A DNA stretch of 13,513 nt from Gammaproteobacteria bacterium (GCA_013817465.1 JACDCP010000052.1:1-13513); one strand, 5' to 3'. Positions 1-7,903 are shown, numbered from the stretch's first letter. Notes: generated from the sequence alone by a model not told the origin. Numbers and translations: made by a program.

Positions 1-365
1 TACATGCGCCGGCCGGCCCGCTTGACCCGGATGAGCTCTGGCAACGCGGCGTCTTCGTCTACACCCGGAAAACCGATACCGACGCGCGCATTGGGCGACA
101 CGCTTACACCCATATGCAGCGCGGCGGGCTCGAAGACATCTCGGTCGACTACGTGGTGGTCGATACGCTGCGCGTCGACCGCGAGGTTTTCGCCTCGATC
201 ATCGACGCCTGGCGCGAAGGCTATGCCGACACCGTCGCCGAGCACAGCGGCCTCGATGCCGGATTCACGCACGCCGCCCTGGAGCAGGTAGCGGCCAGTA
301 TCCGCAACCCGGAGCACTACGTGGTCTGGCAGGTGCCGGTGCTGAGCGGCCGTGTATCGCGCTGA
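1..365 (+). CDS. Probable SAM-dependent methyltransferase, C-terminal part (5' truncated by window edge)
   Basis: The frame is open from the first complete codon at position 3 to a TGA at 363-365, about 120 residues, so the start lies outside the window. The visible part reads through a segment ending GLEDISVDYVVVDTLRVDRE, then an amphipathic stretch (FASIIDAWREGYADTVAEHSG), and ends NPEHYVVWQVPVLSGRVSR. A 'GG(L/F)xDIxVDYxxVDTxxV' block followed by a helical segment and a final 'Y.VW.VPVVSG' strand resembles the C-terminal end of class I SAM-dependent methyltransferases as I remember them. The SAM-binding glycine motif is not in the window, so substrate and even family are tentative. It is followed by a short gap with only a weak 5-bp hairpin (367-371/381-385), then the DUF924 gene on the same strand, which may be co-transcribed. 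Confidence 0.5.
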   Translation, partial: HAPAGPLDPDELWQRGVFVYTRKTDTDARIGRHAYTHMQRGGLEDISVDYVVVDTLRVDREVFASIIDAWREGYADTVAEHSGLDAGFTHAALEQVAASIRNPEHYVVWQVPVLSGRVSR

Positions 366-432
366 GGCCGGGCAACATGGCCGGCTGTTCGCAGGCGCTC
401 GAGTTCGTGTATCGGGTTCGTGATCGTTGAGC

Positions 433-1047
433 ATGACCGGACAGCGGGCACGATACGAAGAGATCCTTGCGTTCTGGTTCGCCGGCTCGAACAGCGATCC
501 GTTGCTTATCGAGCCGCGTGTGGACGTGTGGTTCGGCGCAGCGGCGCCAGACGCTGAAATCCGCGAGCATTTCGCCATAGACGTGGCTCAGGCTTCGAGC
601 GGCCGGCTCGATGGGTGGCGGGCCGAGCCGCAGGGGCGGCTGGCCCTGATCGTGCTGCTCGATCAGTTCCGCCGCAGTCTGTTTCGCGGTACCGCGGCTG
701 CATTCGCCCGCGATGAGCGCTCGCTCGCGCTGACACTGGAAGGGCTCGAGCGCGCGGAGGACCTGGCACTCAGTCTGGCCGAAAGGATATTCTTCTTTTT
801 ACCCCTCCAGCACGCCGAATCGCGGGATGCGCAGGCGCTTTCCGTGCGCAAGTTCGCCGAGCTCGAGGAAATGGCCGATGCCGCCTGGCGCGCGCCGTTC
901 ACACGATCGATCGAATCTGCACGCGAGCATCGCGACATCATCGCGCGCTTCGGACGCTTCCCGCACCGCAACAGGGCGCTCGGGCGCACGAGCACCCCCA
1001 AAGAAGCCGCGTACCTGGCCGCCGGGGGAGCGACCTTCGGGCAATAG
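433..1047 (+). CDS. DUF924 family protein
   Basis: A 204-residue protein matching the DUF924 family (typically about 180-200 residues), which has an all-helical, TPR-like predicted fold and no established biochemical function. Hallmarks visible are ILAFWF near the N-terminus (11-16), LLDQFRRSLFRGT (75-87, usually LLDQFPRNLFRGT), FFFLPLQHAES (120-130), RFGRFPHRNRALGR (172-185) and a terminal FGQ. One departure from consensus is arginine in place of the usual proline in the DQFPRN motif. I chose the ATG at 433; a TTG at 427 is in frame six bases upstream, and neither has a clear Shine-Dalgarno sequence. It converges on the DUF885 gene. The 114-base gap between them (1048-1161) holds no gene or strong terminator that I can see. 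Confidence 0.88.
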   Translation: MTGQRARYEEILAFWFAGSNSDPLLIEPRVDVWFGAAAPDAEIREHFAIDVAQASSGRLDGWRAEPQGRLALIVLLDQFRRSLFRGTAAAFARDERSLALTLEGLERAEDLALSLAERIFFFLPLQHAESRDAQALSVRKFAELEEMADAAWRAPFTRSIESAREHRDIIARFGRFPHRNRALGRTSTPKEAAYLAAGGATFGQ

Positions 1048-1161
1048 GATTTTATTCGGCCAACCGCGCCGGTGAGATAATCTGGCGCGCCCGCAGGATG
1101 CGCGGTTGCCTGCGCGACGAATGTCGCTTCCAATGTTGCCCCCGGCCGGTTGAAACCCGCC

Positions 1162-2961
1162 CTACGTGTCGATCCAGCGCAGAACTTTCGCCTCCAGCAC
1201 CTCGAGGGGCAGGGCGCCATCCTCGAGGATCTGCACATGAAACTCGCGGATGTCGAAATCCTCGCCGAGCGCCGCCTCGGCCTTCGCGCGCAGCTCGCTG
1301 ATCCTGAGCTGGCCGAGCTTGTAGGCGAGCGCCTGACCGGGATTGGCGATATAGCGCTCGACTTCGGAAACGACGTCGCTTTCGGCGATCGACGAGTTCT
1401 CCAGCATGTACTCGATGGCCTTGTCGCGGCTCCAGCCCTGCGCGTGCAACCCCGTGTCGACCACCAGGCGCATGGCGCGCAGCATCTCGTCGCTCAGGCG
1501 TCCGTAGTACTGATACGGATCCTGGAACAGCCCCAACTCCCGGCCGAGCGATTCCGCGTATAGCGCCCAGCCTTCGACGTACGCCGTGTAGCCGCCGAAC
1601 CGCCGGAAGCGCGGCAGCGACTCGACCTCCTGCTGCAGCGAGATCTGGAAATGATGGCCCGGCTCGGCTTCGTGCAGATAAAGCGTCTCCATGCCGAACT
1701 TCGGTTGCGCGCGCAGATTGAAGGTGTTGACATAGAAAACACCGGCGCGTGACCCGTCAGGCGTCGCCGGCTGATAAGAGCCTCCCGCCGCCGACTCGGC
1801 GCGAAACGCCTCGACGGGCCGGATCTCGAAGCCTGCCTCCGGCAACCGGGAAAACAGCTTCGGCAACTCGTCCTCGAGCTTCGCCTTGATGTCGCTGTAA
1901 GCATCGATGAGCTGCTCCGCCTCGTCGAAATAAAAGCGGTCGTCGGTCTTGACGTGCTCGAAGAACTCCGCGAGCGTGCCTTCGAAGCCGACCTCCTCCA
2001 TGACCTGCTCCATCTCCGCTCGTATGCGCGCGACCTCGTCCAGGCCGAGCTGGTGGATCGTTTCCGGCGCGAGATCCGTCGTGGTGTGCACGCGCACGAG
2101 GTAGGCGTACCAGTCCTCGCCTTCCGGCAGTGCCGAAATGCCGACCGTCGCGCGTGTCTCAGGCGCGTATTCGTCGCGCATGAAGTCGCGCAGCCTGCGA
2201 TAAGCCGGAATGATCTGCTCGCCGACCGCCGTCGTGTAAGCTGCCGTCAGTCGCTCGCGGTCCGCCTCGGCGAAGTTGTCCGGCATGTTCTCGACGGGCA
2301 TATAAAACAGGCTTTCTTCGAGCGAATCGACGAGCTGCGCCTCGAGCTGCGGGATCACTTTGACGACCACGATGCGTGGCTGCACGATGCCCTTCTCGAC
2401 CCCCGCGCGCATGTTGGCGATCGCCTGATCGACCCAGACGGTGAAATCGCCGATACGGGCGAGGAAGTTCTCGTAATCGCTCACCGTGACAAACGGCTGC
2501 ACGCTCTGTCCGGAGCCGAGCTGGGCGAAGAAGCTGGGCAGGCTCGACTGCTGGTCGACGGGAATGAGCTCGCCCGGAAATTCGAAACCATCCAGCGCCG
2601 TCCGGCGGTCGAGGCGGAAGATTTCGTAGCTCAGCAGGTGCTGGCCCTCGAGGGTTTCGGGATCGATTGCGCCGATGCGCTCCAGGTACTCGGCTTCCAG
2701 GGCTCGCGATGCCTGCAGGTGCTTGGGGCCGATATTGTTGGCGAGCCGGTCGTTAAAGCGATCGTCGCCGATGAACGTGCCGAGCAGCGGATTGAGCGCG
2801 AGGAACTCGTCGAAGTAGCTTTCAACGAGCTCGTTCAGCCGCTCGCCGGCGTCCGTCGCCGGCTCTGTTTTCATCGACACGGCCGGCGCCGGTGCTTCGC
2901 CGGGTGAGCAGGCCAGGAGCAGGGCGGACGCTGCCGGGAGCAGCAGGGCTTTGATTCGCAT
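1162..2961 (-). CDS. DUF885 family lipoprotein, predicted zinc metallopeptidase
   Basis: A 599-residue protein starting with a lipoprotein signal: MRIK, a hydrophobic run, then LLLAC with the lipidated cysteine at residue 18, followed by an Ala/Pro-rich linker. It is therefore predicted to be anchored in the outer or inner membrane facing the periplasm. The rest matches the DUF885 family, which is related to M32/M3-like gluzincin peptidases. The metal-binding motif HEAEPGHH is at residues 430-437, and a downstream glutamate in YVEGWALYAE (461-470) is the likely third ligand. The C-terminal VDTGLHAQGWS (501-511) and NPGQALAYKLGQ (540-551) blocks are also typical of the family. Length is normal (about 580-620), so the gene looks intact. 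Substrate is unknown; peptide hydrolysis in the envelope is inference. It lies downstream of the MATE gene on the same strand, with a repeat pair between them. Confidence 0.93.
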   Translation of the reverse strand: MRIKALLLPAASALLLACSPGEAPAPAVSMKTEPATDAGERLNELVESYFDEFLALNPLLGTFIGDDRFNDRLANNIGPKHLQASRALEAEYLERIGAIDPETLEGQHLLSYEIFRLDRRTALDGFEFPGELIPVDQQSSLPSFFAQLGSGQSVQPFVTVSDYENFLARIGDFTVWVDQAIANMRAGVEKGIVQPRIVVVKVIPQLEAQLVDSLEESLFYMPVENMPDNFAEADRERLTAAYTTAVGEQIIPAYRRLRDFMRDEYAPETRATVGISALPEGEDWYAYLVRVHTTTDLAPETIHQLGLDEVARIRAEMEQVMEEVGFEGTLAEFFEHVKTDDRFYFDEAEQLIDAYSDIKAKLEDELPKLFSRLPEAGFEIRPVEAFRAESAAGGSYQPATPDGSRAGVFYVNTFNLRAQPKFGMETLYLHEAEPGHHFQISLQQEVESLPRFRRFGGYTAYVEGWALYAESLGRELGLFQDPYQYYGRLSDEMLRAMRLVVDTGLHAQGWSRDKAIEYMLENSSIAESDVVSEVERYIANPGQALAYKLGQLRISELRAKAEAALGEDFDIREFHVQILEDGALPLEVLEAKVLRWIDT

Positions 2962-3021
2962 GGTCGGTGTGTCCGGTGAGCTAGTGAGGTGTGACAGCGA
3001 TCGGCGGCCGGGGTTGTGCCG

Positions 3022-3133
3022 GCGCGAAAAGGGGACATTCCTGATTTCCTGTTCGGGGACGAGGCGCCCCGCTGCTCAAACGCTTCGGAGCTTCAGGCAT
3101 CAAAGGGAAATCAGGAAGGTCCCCTTTTCGCGC
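3022..3133. repeat. Inverted pair of family-A palindromic repeats (REPIN-like)
   Basis: The left arm (3022-3049) and right arm (3106-3133) are inverted copies of one 28-base sequence with a single mismatch (27/28), separated by 56 bases. The core is GGGGACATTCCTGATTTCC (3031-3049), flanked by GCGCGAAAA. The arrangement, two REP-like arms facing each other across a short spacer, is that of a REP doublet. The right arm overlaps the 3' end of the MATE gene and contains its stop codon (complement of 3111-3113). The same core recurs at 5977-5995, 6034-6052 and 6074-6092. Folding of this unit in RNA could form a long hairpin that terminates or stabilises the MATE transcript; that role is inference. 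Confidence 0.85.
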
Positions 3134-4475
3134 AGGCCGATATTAAAGCGAAACGCCAGGTCAGCAAAATTGCGGCGACGCTCAGACCGGCGACGAGGCC
3201 GATCCAGACCGCTTGCGGCCCGAGCCCCGCGACCAGACCGAGATACCAGGCGAGCGGAAAGCCAACCAGCCAGTAGGAGAAGAAATTCAGCAGCATCGGC
3301 ACGCGAGTGTCCTTGAAGCCGCGCAGCGCGCCGGCGGCGCCGACCTGCAGGCCGTCGGAGATCTGAAAGATGGCGGCGACGAACAGCAGTGACACAGCGA
3401 TGTTGGCGACCGCCTCGTCGGAAGTGTAGAGGCCGACGATGGCATCCTTGAAGACCAGCATGAACACGGCGGAAGCTGCCATTACGCAGGCGCACAGGCC
3501 GATGCCGGTATAGCCGAGAAAACGCGCGTAATCGAGCTGGCCGCGGCCGATCGCGTGGCCGACGCGGATGGTCGTCGCCGAGTGCAGCCCAAGCGGCACC
3601 ATGAACATGGTGGCTGCATAGTTGATGGCGATCTGATGGGCCGCGACGATCGTGGCGCCGAGCTTGCCCATGAGCAGCGCGACGGTGCTGAAGAGCCCCG
3701 CCTCGGCCACCACGCTGGCGCCGATCGGCAACCCCAGCGCGAGCAGCTCGCGCAATGTCGCCGGGTGCGGCCAGTCGAAGCGCGTGAAAATCTCCAGCGG
3801 CCCGTAGCGCGGCGTGCGCAGGACGTATACGAGCATCGCGGCGAACATGATCCACATGGCGATCGCGCTCGCGAGCCCGCAGCCGACGGCCCCCATAGCC
3901 GGAAATCCGAGCTTGCCGTACATGAGCACGTAGTTGCCGATCACATTGGAGACGAACCCGAGCAGGGCGATATACATGATCGGGCGCGTCCAGCCGATGC
4001 CTTCGCTGGTGAAGCGCAGCGCGAGATAGGCGTAGATCGCCGGCAGCCCCCAGGCGATGGCGCTGACGTAGCCGCTCGTCAGCGGCACGATCGACGCGTC
4101 GATGCCGATCAGCACGAGCAGATGGCGGGCGTTCAACAATGCGATCAGCAGCACCGCAGCGAGCCCGACACCCAACCACAGCGCCTGGCGCGTATACGCG
4201 CCGATGCGCCGGCTCTCGCCGGCGCCATAGCATTGTGCCGCCGTAGGGCTCATGGCCATCAGCACGCCGAGCCCGAACAGGAAAACCACGATCCAGATGG
4301 CGCTGCCGACAGCGACGGCCGCGAGATCGCGCGCGCTCAGCCGGCCGGCCATGACCGCATCCGCGAAATTCATGCCCGCGAGCGCGAGATTGTTCGCTAT
4401 CAGGGGACCCGCCAGCCGCAGCAGGGCCAGCGCCTCGACGCGGACACTACGGCGTGGCGGTGCTGGCGTGCTCAT
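3111..4475 (-). CDS. MATE family multidrug/metabolite efflux transporter (NorM-like)
   Basis: A 454-residue integral membrane protein with about twelve hydrophobic segments in two homologous halves, as expected for MATE antiporters that export cationic drugs or metabolites using a Na+ or H+ gradient. Diagnostic stretches are NFADAVMAGRLSARDLAAVA (36-55) in the first half and AAHQIAINYAATMFMVPLGL (278-297) in the second; the latter continues into SATTIRVGHAIGRG. Length is typical (about 440-480). I chose the ATG at 4475 because the protein from there begins like other family members. The frame extends upstream to 4568, but that extension is Arg/Ser-rich and unlike MATE N-termini. The last six codons (AKRGPS) and the stop lie inside a palindromic repeat arm. 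It is divergent from the thiolase gene across a repeat-rich 217-base gap. Confidence 0.93.
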   Translation of the reverse strand: MSTPAPPRRSVRVEALALLRLAGPLIANNLALAGMNFADAVMAGRLSARDLAAVAVGSAIWIVVFLFGLGVLMAMSPTAAQCYGAGESRRIGAYTRQALWLGVGLAAVLLIALLNARHLLVLIGIDASIVPLTSGYVSAIAWGLPAIYAYLALRFTSEGIGWTRPIMYIALLGFVSNVIGNYVLMYGKLGFPAMGAVGCGLASAIAMWIMFAAMLVYVLRTPRYGPLEIFTRFDWPHPATLRELLALGLPIGASVVAEAGLFSTVALLMGKLGATIVAAHQIAINYAATMFMVPLGLHSATTIRVGHAIGRGQLDYARFLGYTGIGLCACVMAASAVFMLVFKDAIVGLYTSDEAVANIAVSLLFVAAIFQISDGLQVGAAGALRGFKDTRVPMLLNFFSYWLVGFPLAWYLGLVAGLGPQAVWIGLVAGLSVAAILLTWRFALISACAKRGPS

Positions 4476-4572
4476 GAGTTGGCCCGTTTCATGGGGCCGC
4501 GAATTTAGCACAGCAACCGCGCGTGATCGGCTTTTGTGGGTAGACTTGGTGCAGGTCTGATCAATCACGGTT

Positions 4573-4622
4573 TCGTCGTTCCGGCGACCTCACCCCGGCG
4601 AAAGCCGGGGCGGAATCCAGGA
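4573..4622. repeat. Family-C repeat: GC-rich hairpin with GAAA loop
   Basis: Within this stretch, CCCCGGC (4593-4599), GAAA (4600-4603) and GCCGGGG (4604-4610) form a perfect 7-bp stem capped by a GNRA-type tetraloop, followed by CGGAATCCAGGATC. It resembles the widespread proteobacterial intergenic repeat of the form 'CGTCATTCC..GCGAAAGC..GGAATCCAG'. Only one copy is seen in this window. It sits in the divergent gap between the MATE and thiolase genes. The family assignment is from memory of that motif; the hairpin is seen directly. Confidence 0.7.
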
Positions 4623-4643
4623 TCGAATTATTCAGAGTTCCTT

Positions 4644-4673
4644 AGGTGCCGGGCACCTGATCCGGCACCTTTT
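4644..4673 (+). repeat. Family-B repeat upstream of thiolase; terminator-like or attenuator-like
   Basis: AGGTGCC (4644-4650) is followed by two copies of its complement, GGCACCT at 4652-4658 and 4664-4670, then a T run to 4673. The first segment can pair with either copy. Pairing with the second gives an 8-bp stem (4644-4651/4663-4670) with an 11-base loop directly before TTT, the layout of an intrinsic terminator on the + strand. The same architecture recurs at 10177-10204. Here it ends 19 bases before the thiolase ATG, so it would lie in the thiolase leader if transcription starts upstream of it. Whether it regulates or is just a mobile repeat cannot be decided from sequence alone. Confidence 0.7.
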
Positions 4674-4692
4674 GACAGATAGCGGAGACTCC

Positions 4693-5973
4693 ATGTACAC
4701 GAAAGATGTCCGTCGGGTGGCCGTGATCGGCGGCGCGCGGATCCCCTTCAGCCGGGCCTATTCCGGCTACGCAGACTGCACCAATCAGCAGATGCTGACG
4801 GCGGCCTTCAAGGCGCTGGTCGATCGCTATGGCCTTGCCGGGCAGCGGCTAGGCGACGTCGCCGCCGGCGCGATTCTCAAGTACTCAGCGGACTGGAACC
4901 TGACGCGCGAGGCCGTGCTGGGCTCGGGGCTTGCGCGCGAAACGCCGGCTCTCGATCTGCAACGCGCCTGCGGCACCAGCCTCGAAACAACCATTCTGAT
5001 CGCCAACAAAATCGCGCTCGGACAGATCGACTGTGGCATAGCCGGCGGGGTCGACACCATCAGCGACGCGCCCGTGGTCTATCCCCGAGACTATCAGCGC
5101 ATTCTCGTAGAGAGCTCGCGGGGCCGCTCGCTCGGCGAGCGCCTGAAACCCTGGCTGCGCCTGCGGCCGCGGCATTTCAAGCCGGTCCTGCCGGCGGTTG
5201 TCGAGCCGCGCACCGGGCTCGACATGGGACAGAGCACAGAGCGCATGGCCAAAGAGTGGCGCATTGCGCGCGAGGATCAGGATGCCCTCGCGCTCGAGAG
5301 CCATCGAAAGGCGGCTGCCGCGTGGGATGAGGGGTTTTACGCCGACCTCGTCGTCGCGTTCAACGGGCTCGAATTCGATGACAATATTCGCCGCGATACC
5401 AGCATGGAGAAGCTCGCGAAGCTGAGAACCGCCTATGACCGCAGCGCAGCCGGCACACTGACCGCCGGCAACAGCACGCCTTTGACGGATGGCGCGGCGG
5501 CCGTGCTGCTCGCCTCGGAGGGATGGGCGCGCGAGCGCGGCCTGCCGGTCCAGGCCTGGCTGACCCACGGCAAGGTCGCGGCGGTCGATTACATCGACGG
5601 CGAAGGCCTGCTGATGGCGCCTGCGTATGCGGTATCGCGGATGCTCGAGGATGCGAGCCTGTCGCTGCAGGACTTCGACCTGTATGAGATCCACGAAGCG
5701 TTTGCGGCGCAGGTGCTGTCGACGCTGAAAGCCTGGGAGTCCTCGGAGTACTGTCGAGAGCGGCTCGGCCGCGACGCGCCGCTCGGCTCCATCGACCGCG
5801 CGAAGCACAACGTCAAGGGCGGCAGTATCGCCATCGGACATCCATTCGCCGCAACCGGCGCGCGCATTGTCGCCACGCTCGCAAAATTATTGTCGCAACG
5901 TTGCACCGGCCGCGGCCTCATCTCCGTCTGCACGGCCGGCGGCATGGGCGTCACCGCCATCCTCGAACGCTGA
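4693..5973 (+). CDS. Thiolase family protein, FadI-like acetyl-CoA C-acyltransferase
   Basis: A 426-residue thiolase that catalyses CoA-dependent cleavage of 3-ketoacyl-CoA or the reverse condensation. All catalytic elements are present: nucleophilic cysteine C93 in LQRACGTSLE, H334 in YEIHEAFAAQ, H383 in GHPFAATGAR, and C413 in VCTAGGMGV. The GHPFAATGAR form and the length of about 430 residues point to the FadI/trifunctional-type branch rather than short biosynthetic thiolases of about 390. I chose the ATG at 4693 because GCGGAG (4682-4687) precedes it at good spacing; an in-frame TTG at 4672 falls inside the family-B repeat. No fadJ-like hydratase/dehydrogenase partner is adjacent, so it is a stand-alone gene here. 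The stop codon abuts the next repeat cluster (arm from 5972). Confidence 0.92.
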   Translation: MYTKDVRRVAVIGGARIPFSRAYSGYADCTNQQMLTAAFKALVDRYGLAGQRLGDVAAGAILKYSADWNLTREAVLGSGLARETPALDLQRACGTSLETTILIANKIALGQIDCGIAGGVDTISDAPVVYPRDYQRILVESSRGRSLGERLKPWLRLRPRHFKPVLPAVVEPRTGLDMGQSTERMAKEWRIAREDQDALALESHRKAAAAWDEGFYADLVVAFNGLEFDDNIRRDTSMEKLAKLRTAYDRSAAGTLTAGNSTPLTDGAAAVLLASEGWARERGLPVQAWLTHGKVAAVDYIDGEGLLMAPAYAVSRMLEDASLSLQDFDLYEIHEAFAAQVLSTLKAWESSEYCRERLGRDAPLGSIDRAKHNVKGGSIAIGHPFAATGARIVATLAKLLSQRCTGRGLISVCTAGGMGVTAILER

Positions 5974-6097
5974 AACGGGGACATTCCTGATTTCCTGAGG
6001 AAATGAGGAACGTCTTGTCCCACACGTTCCTGTGGAAATCAGGAATGTCCCCGTTTCCTCCCCCGTTTCCACAGGAAATCAGGAATGTCCCCGTTTC
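5972..6097. repeat. Cluster of family-A palindromic repeats between thiolase and symporter genes
   Basis: Three well-conserved 24-base arms are present. One is forward (5972-5995). Two are in reverse orientation (6034-6057 and 6074-6097) and form a direct tandem with a 40-base period. All share the 19-base core GGGGACATTCCTGATTTCC, or its complement, with the pair at 3022-3133, but the flank is GAAAC here rather than GCGCGAAAA. A fourth, degenerate arm (about 5999-6021, GGAAATGAGGAACGTC) lies between the first two. A small hairpin, CCACA/TGTGG (6020-6024/6031-6035), sits at the turn. The cluster starts within the thiolase stop codon and ends 84 bases before the symporter start. Confidence 0.88.
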
Positions 6098-6181
6098 CCT
6101 GCATTGCCGCGGTTGCGTCGCGCCGCCGCAGCCGACATCATGGCCCGCCATTGACGCCGGCAAGCTGCGAAAGGCTCTGCG

Positions 6182-7903
6182 ATGCAGGAAATCAATGCTT
6201 TCATGGATGCCCTGAACGGCATCCTCTGGCACGACTCGGTCCTCTTCCTGCTTCTCGGCACGGGTATCCTGTTCACGTTCTGGAGCGGTTTCGGCCAGTA
6301 CCGGGCGCTGACGCACGGCGTCCAGGTCACCCGCGGTGTCTACGACGACGCCAGGGATCCGGGCGCAATCAACCACTTCCAGGCGCTCTCGGCGGCACTC
6401 TCCGCCACTGTCGGCCTCGGTAACATCGGCGGTGTGGCGCTCGCGATCGCGCTCGGCGGGCCCGGTGCGGTGTTCTGGATGTGGGTGGTCGGTTTCTTCG
6501 GCATGGCGATCAAGCTCACCGAGGTGACGCTCGCGATGCTTTACCGCAACACGGACGATCCCGACAACCCGCATGGCGGGCCGATGTGGGTCGCGAGCAA
6601 GGGCCTCGCCAGAATGAACCCGAAGCTTGCCGGCATCGGCAAGGTCTGGGGCGGCATCTTCTGCCTTACGCTGCTCGTCTCCACAATCACCGGTGGCAAC
6701 ATGTTCCAGGCCTGGAACGTGGGCGAGATCACCGAGGAATACTTCGGCATTCCGAGCGTCGCGGTCGGCATCGTCATGTCGCTCCTGGTCGGCGGCGTCA
6801 TCATCGGCGGCATCAAGCGCATCGGCGCAGTCGCCGCGACGCTCGTGCCGTTCATGATCGGTCTTTATCTGCTGGCCAGCTTTTATGTCCTGTTCATGAA
6901 TGCCGGCGAGATCCCGGACATGTTCCGCCTGATCGTCACGGCCGCATTCTCGACCGAGGAGGCGAGCGGCGCCTTCATCGGCGGCACGATGGGCTACGCG
7001 TTCCTGTTCGGGATGAAGCGTGCGCTGTTCTCCAACGAAGCCGGTCAGGGATCCTCGCCGATCGCGCACTCCGCGGCGAAGACTGCCGAACCGGTGCGCG
7101 AAGGCGTGGTCGCCGGCCTCGAGCCATTCATCGACACGCTCATCGTCTGTACCCTGACCGCAGTCGTGATTCTCATCACCGGCGTATGGAACCGGCCCGC
7201 CGAAGCGACCTACGAGAACCCACCCGCCGTGGTTTCGGCCGGCGCCGATCGATGGAGCCTCGAAACGCTGCCGGCACCGCAGCCCGAGGCGGGCGCCTGG
7301 CGCGACGGCGAGAACGTGTTCACGATCGTCACCGCGCACGAGAACGAAGACGCCGGCAACAACCTGCATCGACTGGGCGGCTTCGTCCGCGTCACCGCCG
7401 GCGGCACATTTATCGACTGGCGCAGCATCTCGAGCGAGGAGCGGCCGCAACACGTCGACGGCGGCGTGTACGCCGCGTTTGTGGGAGCGACGTTGACCGC
7501 CAAAGCGTTCGATTCGGTGACGCCGGGCCTGGGTAAATGGCTGGTGACGCTCGCCGTCTGGTTGTTCGCGATCTCGACGATGATCTCCTGGAGCTACTAT
7601 GGCGAGCAGGGCATGATCTATCTCCTCGGCGAGCGCTCCGTGCTGCCGTACAAGGTCGCGTACTGCCTGCTCATCATCATCGCCACCATGGGGTTCATCA
7701 GAACCGACGCCCAGCTCGACAACCTCACCGGCATCGGCACCGGCGTCATGCTGTTTGCGAACATTCCGATCATGTGGCTGTTCGGCCGCCAGGCGATGCG
7801 CGCGTACCACGAGTACATGGGGCGCCTCAAGGACGGCCGCATGGGCCCGGATCACCCCAGGCCGAAGCTCGAGGACGTGATCAGCGGTCGCGACGTGAGC
7901 TGA
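6182..7903 (+). CDS. Sodium:alanine (glycine) symporter family (AGCS) transporter with extra domain-sized insertion
   Basis: A 573-residue inner-membrane protein of the AGCS family, which imports alanine, glycine or related amino acids with Na+ using a LeuT-like fold. Signatures are SATVGLGNIGGVALAIALGG (74-93), with the family G-x-G-N-I-x-G-V motif, FSNEAGQGSSPIAHSAA (283-299), and SWSYYGEQ (469-476). Typical members are about 440-500 residues. The excess here is a hydrophilic segment at about 337-436, between the helix ending ILITGVW and the block GATLTAKAFDSV. It contains NRPAEATYENPP and GGFVRVTAGGTFIDWR and looks like a compact beta-rich domain. The ATG at 6182 has an AAAGG-type ribosome site upstream. 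Substrate specificity is not determinable. The gene converges on a small hypothetical gene 38 bases away. Confidence 0.92.
   Translation: MQEINAFMDALNGILWHDSVLFLLLGTGILFTFWSGFGQYRALTHGVQVTRGVYDDARDPGAINHFQALSAALSATVGLGNIGGVALAIALGGPGAVFWMWVVGFFGMAIKLTEVTLAMLYRNTDDPDNPHGGPMWVASKGLARMNPKLAGIGKVWGGIFCLTLLVSTITGGNMFQAWNVGEITEEYFGIPSVAVGIVMSLLVGGVIIGGIKRIGAVAATLVPFMIGLYLLASFYVLFMNAGEIPDMFRLIVTAAFSTEEASGAFIGGTMGYAFLFGMKRALFSNEAGQGSSPIAHSAAKTAEPVREGVVAGLEPFIDTLIVCTLTAVVILITGVWNRPAEATYENPPAVVSAGADRWSLETLPAPQPEAGAWRDGENVFTIVTAHENEDAGNNLHRLGGFVRVTAGGTFIDWRSISSEERPQHVDGGVYAAFVGATLTAKAFDSVTPGLGKWLVTLAVWLFAISTMISWSYYGEQGMIYLLGERSVLPYKVAYCLLIIIATMGFIRTDAQLDNLTGIGTGVMLFANIPIMWLFGRQAMRAYHEYMGRLKDGRMGPDHPRPKLEDVISGRDVS

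Noticed and set aside
365..386. Terminator after the partial methyltransferase
   Set aside because: Only a 5-bp stem (GCCGG/CCGGC) with a 9-base loop and no T run; common by chance at this G+C.
5972..6097. CRISPR-like array
   Set aside because: Repeats are in both orientations, themselves half-palindromic, with unequal and very short spacers and no cas genes; this fits REP elements.
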